A DNA stretch of 64,000 bases, taken from NCBI RefSeq assembly GCF_029168945.1, contig NC_083602.1:88608027-88672026 (forward strand), in the 5' to 3' direction. Position 1 is the stretch's first letter, and the number at the start of each line of letters is the position of its first letter. The stretch comes from Cannabis sativa (taxonomy: Eukaryota; Streptophyta; Magnoliopsida; Rosales; Cannabaceae). Under the pieces are notes generated by a model. It ran no database searches, was not told the DNA's origin, and saw only the letters and a program-made list of their open reading frames with translations. This document shows positions 58,645 to 64,000 of the stretch, piece after piece. Both the position numbers and the translations under genes were made by a program.

Positions 58645-58996
58645 AATTTGGAGAGGAGTGTCCAAGGGATGTCACTTCTCGGCTAGGAAGTCGCAAATGT
58701 TGTGTCATAGTCCTTTGGGAATAACAGAATTGGAGAGGAGTGACAAGGGAGTGTCACCTCTCGGCTAGGAGGTTACAAAATTGGAGAGTGACAAGGGGTA
58801 TCACCTCTCGACCAAGAAGTAAAATAATTGAAGAGGAGTGATAAGGTAGTGTCAACTCTCATCTAGAAGGTTAGATAATTGGAGAAGAGTGACCAAGGGG
58901 AAGCACTTCTCGGCTAGGAAGTCACACACAATTGGAGATGAGTGACCAAGGCAAAGCACTTCTCGACTAAGAAGTCACACAATTGGAGAGCACTGT
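58645..58996. repeat. About 50-bp minisatellite, seven imperfect units, each with a hairpin
   Basis: Units of the form AATTGGAGAGGAGTGACAAG followed by ...TGTCACCTCTCGGCTAGGAG start near 58645, 58727, 58777, 58823, 58875, 58928 and 58980. Within a unit GAGAGGAGTGAC can pair with GTCACCTCTC. The first interval is longer (about 80 bp). No open frame crosses it. Confidence 0.85.
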
Positions 58997-59544
58997 CTAA
59001 GGGCTTAAACATCTTGGCCATGATGCCTCATAGGTTGTGTCATAGCTCTCCCAACACCCCTTGTGGTCCCCACATAGCACAACTTAGTAATTCCTGAGTA
59101 AAGTGTGCTAGCCTATTTTGTGAGTCAATTTTGAGCCCGATAACTTCAGAATTGTGTGATTTCCATGCGACATACTTAGATCTTACTTGAAAAGATCTTT
59201 AAAATTAAAGTTGAACCAAGTCATTTGGATAAACATTAAGAGTGTTATGATCGTTTTACTGAAGGGTTGTACGTACTTTTTGGTCAAAAATTTGACCACT
59301 GCCACATCATAGTGGCAGTTCTCAGACCTACATGTTCCTGGACCCTTTTGGGTGTATTTTGACTTTTTTTTTTACGAATAATCATATTTTGTTTGTTTCG
59401 GGGTCCCAAAACCTCATCTCAACCTTTGAAACCCCAATTGGAAACCACTGTCATCAGTCGGTGCCAAAAGACGGCAGTGCTAGGCCAGGGCTATTGGGAA
59501 GCATTTGATGATTTTTCTTGCCTACTGTAGTCATATGGATGCTA
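58997..59544. other. Unclassified sequence between minisatellite and Copia relic
   Basis: Less AT-rich than the surroundings; probably part of an old retrotransposon or its LTR (AACCACTGTCATCAGTCGG, about 59441). No domain recognised. Confidence 0.4.
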
Positions 59545-60000
59545 TAAAGTGATGCAGATTATGCTGGGGATAGGAACAGCAAAAAGTCTACTTCTTCCTA
59601 CATGTTTCTACTAAGAGGTAATTGTGTGAGTTGGAAAGTCCAACTCGAACCAGTGGTTGCACTATCGACAATAGAATCTAAGTACATATCAACCACAAAA
59701 ACTATTAAAGAAGCTAATTAATAGATGAAAGGACACTTAGAGATTAAGCTAATTAAATAGGTTCTTATAGTTTACTCTATAGTAAGATATAATTGTGTAC
59801 ACATGTGTAGAAACTTTGTGTTCCACGACAGGACTAAACACGTAAAGATCAAATATTACTTTATCAGGCATAAAGTGACGCAAGGAGAGATTCAAGTAGA
59901 AAAAGTTCCTACATAAGAGAACCTAGCAGACATGAGAACTAAGGTGGTGACTCTCAAAAAGTTCAAACACTAGATGAACTTATTGGGAGTTGACAAAAGG
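59545..60000 (+). pseudogene. Copia RNase H relic
   Basis: Frames with stops read SDADYAGDRNSKKSTSSYMF, NCVSWKVQLEPVVALSTIES then, after stops, FVFHDRTKHVKIKYYFIRHK and a LADMRTK-like tail. This is the Copia RNase H C-terminus (DxDYAGD, VALSTxEAEY, [15 protein letters not shown]). The upstream RT is absent. Confidence 0.82.
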
Positions 60001-60779
60001 ATGGTAACTGTAAAAACAAATATGACCCTCAAAGACAAAAATATAAAATTACATAAAAGAAAGAGACCTCTTTTTCAGACTACTTGTATGCAAATTTAGG
60101 TAGAAATTATTGCATAAATTCCCACACAGGTTGTCTCTTTTATCAATCTCAATTAAAAATACAAGGAATATAAATAACAGAGGAGGCTCAACAACTCATT
60201 ATAACTCTACAACACAACAACACAACCAACTCCCAACAAAAGGGATTACAGTTACAACAAACAACTCAATACTCTCTCAAGATTCTAACAAACTTCATAA
60301 TAGCTTATTCTCAACTATCAAATTAAAATTGTATAAAAGAAAAGAAAACCATATCAGAAAGAGTGAATATTTTACAACCTGCATTGTGGCTTCGACTCTA
60401 GAGTTAGAGAGAGAGTAAAAAAGGCTCTCATTGAGAGAGAAATACTAAGAAAGAAAAGAGAAAAACAAAGAGAGAGTTAAAGAGATATGATGTAAAGAAT
60501 CAAACCATAAAACAAAGAGTAAAGAGAGGGAAATCGAGATTACATGTTGGTTTTGTGCCTTCACTTCACTTCACCTCCCTCAGAAATAAATTCCCCAATA
60601 ACAAAAAAAGCCGACTGAACAAAAAAGAATTTTTCCTTGTTATATGTACAAAAAAGAATTTTACTTCTTCTAAGGGCAATCTTCTTGGTGGAACACTTTA
60701 TGGAACCTCTCTATTCCCTCAAAAGTTAAAAGTATTTATTTAGCACGCTTGCTTAGATTAGTTTCTAACTAAATGTAAC
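60001..60779. other. Intergenic, A- and GA-rich
   Basis: No gene. A GAGAGAGAGT stretch at about 60407 and AGAGAGAG-type words to 60540. The 102-codon frame at 60110 has no known domain. Confidence 0.45.
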
Positions 60780-61910
60780 TTGGCCATGCAAGGGATGAAT
60801 TTCATTGATGTTGGTTGCCTAGTTTGTGGTGTGGGGAAAGAGACATCTTTCCATGCCTTATGCAATTGATCTTGTCTCCATTCGGTGGCTTCCCAAGTAT
60901 AGATTTGTTCTTACAATGTCAATTCTTCCTAGAACAAATCTTATAGGGTTTATCAAAAAACATGCAACTTTTCATACTAAAGATGAGTTAGGTTTGTTGA
61001 TTTCGTCGTGATTAATAGTTCCGTCATAAGAAGTTGTTAGACATTGAGGGTGTGGTGGGTTGGTCTAAAGAATTTCTTTTAAGGTTCTAAGATGCTAATG
61101 GGCTAATTTTTTCTCATTATCCTATCCCTCGGACCAGGGCCGGCCCAAGCATTGGGCAGCTTGGGCCATTGCACAAGGCCCCCATTTTTCTAATAAGGCC
61201 CAATTTTTTTATTTTATTTTTTTTTTTTAAAAAAAGGCCTATTTTTTTTCCTATTATTTATACATAAATAAAAAAAATTAATTAAAAATTTATGAAGCAA
61301 TTTAAAAGAAAAAAAAAGCTACTAATAGAATTGTAGTTTTAATATATATGGTTTTTTTTTTTTTAAAGGGCCCAATTTTAAAATTTCGCACGAGGCCCCC
61401 AAAATGCTGGGGCCGGCCCTGCCTCGGACATCAAATACTAATGTCGATCCTCTGACTTTCTTAATGTTGGAAAGTTGAAGGTTGATGTTGATACCAGTAT
61501 TGATAGTATTAATAGGAAAGTGAGAATCAGTGTAGTTCTCTGTAATCATCTTGGCGTGACCCTTGCATCAGGGGTAGTACCTATATCGGCTTTCCTCTCA
61601 TTATCGATAGCTGAAGCTATTGCTGTCCTTCAGGGCCTTCTTCTTTGCTTGAGGCTAGGCTATTCTACTATTAAGGTTGAGTCTCACTATGAGTTTGTGT
61701 TGTCAAAGTTCTTAATAGAAAGGAGTACTTCTTTGCTGTATTTCGTAATATTCTTAATGACATTTATAATTGTATTATTTCTGTTAAGGTTTCTATGTTT
61801 TCTCCTTGTAGAAGAAACGCCAATCGTTATACCTGTAACATGGCTAAATTGGCCATTTCGCTTGAAAATACTAAAACTTAGTGGTTGAGTAGTCCAGACG
61901 TGATTTGAAT
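60780..61910 (+). pseudogene. LINE 3' relic: zinc-knuckle and RNase H-like domain
   Basis: CLVCGVGKETSFHALCN (about 60816-60869) matches the zf-RVT motif CX2C...HX3C of plant LINEs. After an hAT insertion, a frame from about 61470 reads RISVVLCNHLGVTLASGVVP, then IAEAIAVLQGLLLCLRLGYS and TIKVESHYEFVLSKF, an RNase H-like (RVT_3) domain. The expected ESD is ESH, losing one catalytic Asp. The end (about 61870-61910) runs into T-rich sequence. Frameshifts and stops make it dead. Such domains also occur in host-annotated RNase H-like genes, but the zf-RVT context favours a LINE. Confidence 0.72.
61135..61421. mobile_element. hAT-like MITE with 8-bp duplication
   Basis: CCTCGGAC flanks both sides (61127-61134, 61422-61429). 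The ends are CAGGGCCGGCCCAAGC and GGGGCCGGCCCTG. 287 bp, non-coding, T- and A-rich core. Inserted in the LINE relic. Confidence 0.9.
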
Positions 61911-63560
61911 TGTACTATGTTTGTTGGAGTTTGGTCTTTTGATGAGAATTTCTCTTCATTCTTTTCTTTTTTTTTAAAAGAAAAAGCTTTATATTTAACA
62001 CATTATTTAAATTATAAAATAATATTTATTTTATTCTAACAAAAATAGGAAACATGATTAGAGAAAGATTTTTTTTTTTTTAAAAAAAATAACTCTTATT
62101 ATATTTTAACTATTTAGCTATTTTAACTTAAATTTAGGTATAAAAAAAATAAATTTTAATAATTTATAGAGATATATGTTGGATATACTTAATTTTCTCT
62201 CACACGAAAAAAATAATGAGCTGACCCACCAGTAGTAGGTGCAACCACATGTATAATGTATATTAGGATTATATTCTCATGAGTTAATTTAGAGTATATA
62301 TCCTCCAATATATAAATATGTATAATTTTATCGTCAAACTATTAGTATATTCACTTTTTGGGATTATTTACAACTGTTTAATTTGAGCACAAACGATCCT
62401 GTATTTTTTCATTTTTTTTTTTTTTGTAGCATTATAATATATCGTGTAATTATTAAATTGTTTGCTTAAAGAGAAAATTGCGTCAAACTAGAGGTTTCCT
62501 TCCTATTCATCAATCCATATATATAAATATACATATATGTATATATAACTATATATAAATATATGATGTTCATGTTCTTCCTAACTCTCTCATATACAAC
62601 ACACATTGATCTTGAACGTGTACGTGATAATTAAGCACTGTTTATTAAAACCATCTTTGATATTATATATATATATATATAAATAAATATAATTAAATGA
62701 ATGGATGGAGTATTACTACACATCTTTAATTGATAGCAACCCTTGGACGATCATTCCTTTATCACCAAGATTAAACGGTTGAGAAATCTACCCATCGATC
62801 CTTTTCACAACTTAATTTTGTTTTTGTTTTTGTATATATACATATCATCATGAAATTTAATAAATAAAACAAAGTATAGTACTATTTGCATGATCATTAC
62901 ATGCATGCATGATATATATAACCTTACGTAATATTAATATAAAGAAAAATAAAGGTTACAAGTACTCTTCTAAAGACTAAGTGAAACCCTATATATTAGT
63001 AGTATAACTTCATGAAGTAGTAGTTTTCTTTAACAACACTTTATATGACATAACCAAATATATATATATATGTTATGTAGTAACTAATTCATTTTTATAG
63101 AAATATAACTTGGAATAACATGCAATGCAATATATATTGATCCCTTTTTTACAATATATATTCACTAAATGAAACATGCATGCATGATAATTATTTTTAT
63201 AACAAAACATTTTATATTTTTTTAATTATTATTAGTTATTTAATTAGAAGTATATATATAGATGTATATAGTTATTTCGAGTTAGGCTTTAGGTGAAATG
63301 CCAAACAAATATCAGAGTCACAATCATGATCCGCTATATTTATATATATACATATAGTTTTTAATTAAGAGATCCATATATATGCATGGACTAATTAATA
63401 TATGAGTTATAACATATAATTATAATTATTTTTTTAGGTTTATTTGACTTGAATTAAGAGATAATAAATCAAAGGGGGTCAAATGAAAAAGAAAAGGAAT
63501 GTCTTTGACACCACTCTAAAGTGGTTCTAACAACTGATCGATCCTATTAAAATAACCCTT

Positions 63561-63618
63561 CAACCAATTATCTCCCAGTTTCGCTAAACTGTATCTTATT
63601 TCTCTACCTAATCAACCA
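63561..63618 (+). promoter_or_regulatory. AC-element-like MYB motifs before the laccase gene
   Basis: CAACCAATTA (63561-63570) and CTACCTAATCAACCA (63604-63618) resemble the ACC(T/A)A(A/C)(C/T) AC/SMBE sites through which secondary-wall MYB factors act on lignin genes. They lie 30-100 bp upstream of the TATA box. Motif match only. Confidence 0.4.
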
Positions 63619-63650
63619 AAGTCATTATTATGTTATTATATCACTCTATA

Positions 63651-63658
63651 TATATAAA
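63651..63658 (+). promoter_or_regulatory. Laccase TATA box
   Basis: TATATAAA within CTATATATATAAACACC, about 117 bp upstream of the start codon, a normal plant distance given a short leader. Confidence 0.6.
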
Positions 63659-63774
63659 CACCACACAAACCTCTATTTCAACACACACCCACTCAATTGG
63701 AGCTACCTAGCTATAGCTAAATTTCAAAGCTAACATACATATATATATAAAGATATATAAATATATATAAAAAA

Positions 63775-63894
63775 ATGGGTGCTACACTCTGTTCATCATT
63801 ATTATCAATCCCAAAGATATATCTCTTCATTTTTGTAACTTTGTCATGCATTACTGAATATGCATTTGCAGCAACCAGGCACTACAACTTTGAA
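63775..63894 (+). CDS. Laccase, first exon (gene continues beyond window)
   Basis: Forty codons from ATG at 63775 to a GTATGT donor at 63895. Residues 1 to about 33 form a signal peptide (KIYLFIFVTLSCITEYAFA), and the exon ends ATRHYNFE, the start of a mature plant laccase (R-H-Y-x-F-x-V then usually the first cupredoxin domain). In plants these secreted four-copper enzymes oxidise monolignols and other phenols in the cell wall and are often targets of miR397; the target site would lie outside the window. The short first exon with this junction is usual for the family. Ascorbate-oxidase-like genes are less likely because of the RHYNF motif. Confidence 0.87.
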
Positions 63895-64000
63895 GTATGT
63901 CTTACACATCTCTCTAGCTAAATAATATTTATATTTATAAGCTTATTACATATTTAATTTTTTTTTTTTATATATATGAAAGTATATATATAATAAGAGA

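Larger units (their letters stand above)
61911..63774. promoter_or_regulatory. Intergenic sequence and laccase upstream region
   Basis: No gene seen. Many (AT)n stretches (for example 62667-62682, 63058-63072) and GCATGCATG words. The last 250 bp are the laccase promoter; TATATAAA at 63651-63658 is about 120 bp before the ATG. Confidence 0.5.

Noticed and set aside
58645..58996. CRISPR-like array
   Set aside because: The repeats are direct imperfect tandem units without distinct spacers, in plant DNA.
60110..60418. 102-codon plus-strand frame
   Set aside because: Thr/Asn-rich translation of A-rich sequence with no domain or splice context.

Overview
The window is nuclear DNA of a flowering plant, most likely a eudicot. 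It is very AT-rich, its genes have GT-AG introns, and it carries plant-only gene families (WOX3, ATS3-type PLAT, laccase, RBOH) among dense plant transposons. A Rosales genome such as a Cannabaceae member would fit the repeat style, but I cannot fix the species from sequence alone. Nothing prokaryotic is present.

Five host loci are supportable. They are the last three exons of an NADPH oxidase (RBOH) at 114-1019 (+), a tRNA-Arg(UCG) at 5202-5275 (+), a complete two-exon WOX3/PRESSED FLOWER-type homeobox gene at 11181-12621 (-), a two-exon ATS3-like secreted PLAT-domain gene at 44982-46112 (-), and the first exon of a laccase at 63775-63894 (+), cut by the window edge. They look like independent genes; nothing suggests they act in one pathway.

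The rest is mostly transposon. 1-28 kb holds small non-autonomous DNA elements: Tourist/PIF-Harbinger-like with TTA/TAA target duplications, Mutator-like with 9-bp duplications, and foldback elements. Decayed Copia and LINE fragments lie among them. At 28.5-43.7 kb there is a three-level nest. A CACTA-like element is split by a Tork-type Copia element with 284-bp LTRs and target duplication AGCAC. That Copia is split near the start of its gag by a 10.2-kb element with 1,881-bp LTRs and target duplication GTTTT, which has almost no coding capacity. 43.9-44.7 kb is a relic Gypsy LTR. 48.9-58.3 kb is a Ty3/Gypsy chromovirus-like element on the minus strand (2.23-kb LTRs, target duplication GTAAA) with a frame-broken gag-pol. 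58.6-61.9 kb holds a 50-bp minisatellite, a Copia RNase H relic and a LINE 3' relic interrupted by an hAT MITE.

The most unusual structures are: (a) a GC-rich hexamer array with strong G-quadruplex potential, bracketed by its own inverted repeat, inside a Tourist-like MITE, inside an older MITE; (b) an hAT MITE carrying a tRNA-like A-box/B-box segment; (c) LTR pairs whose differences fall almost only at CG sites and include indels, which suggests methylation-linked base-calling error as well as deamination; and (d) a recently transposed but essentially non-coding long-LTR element.
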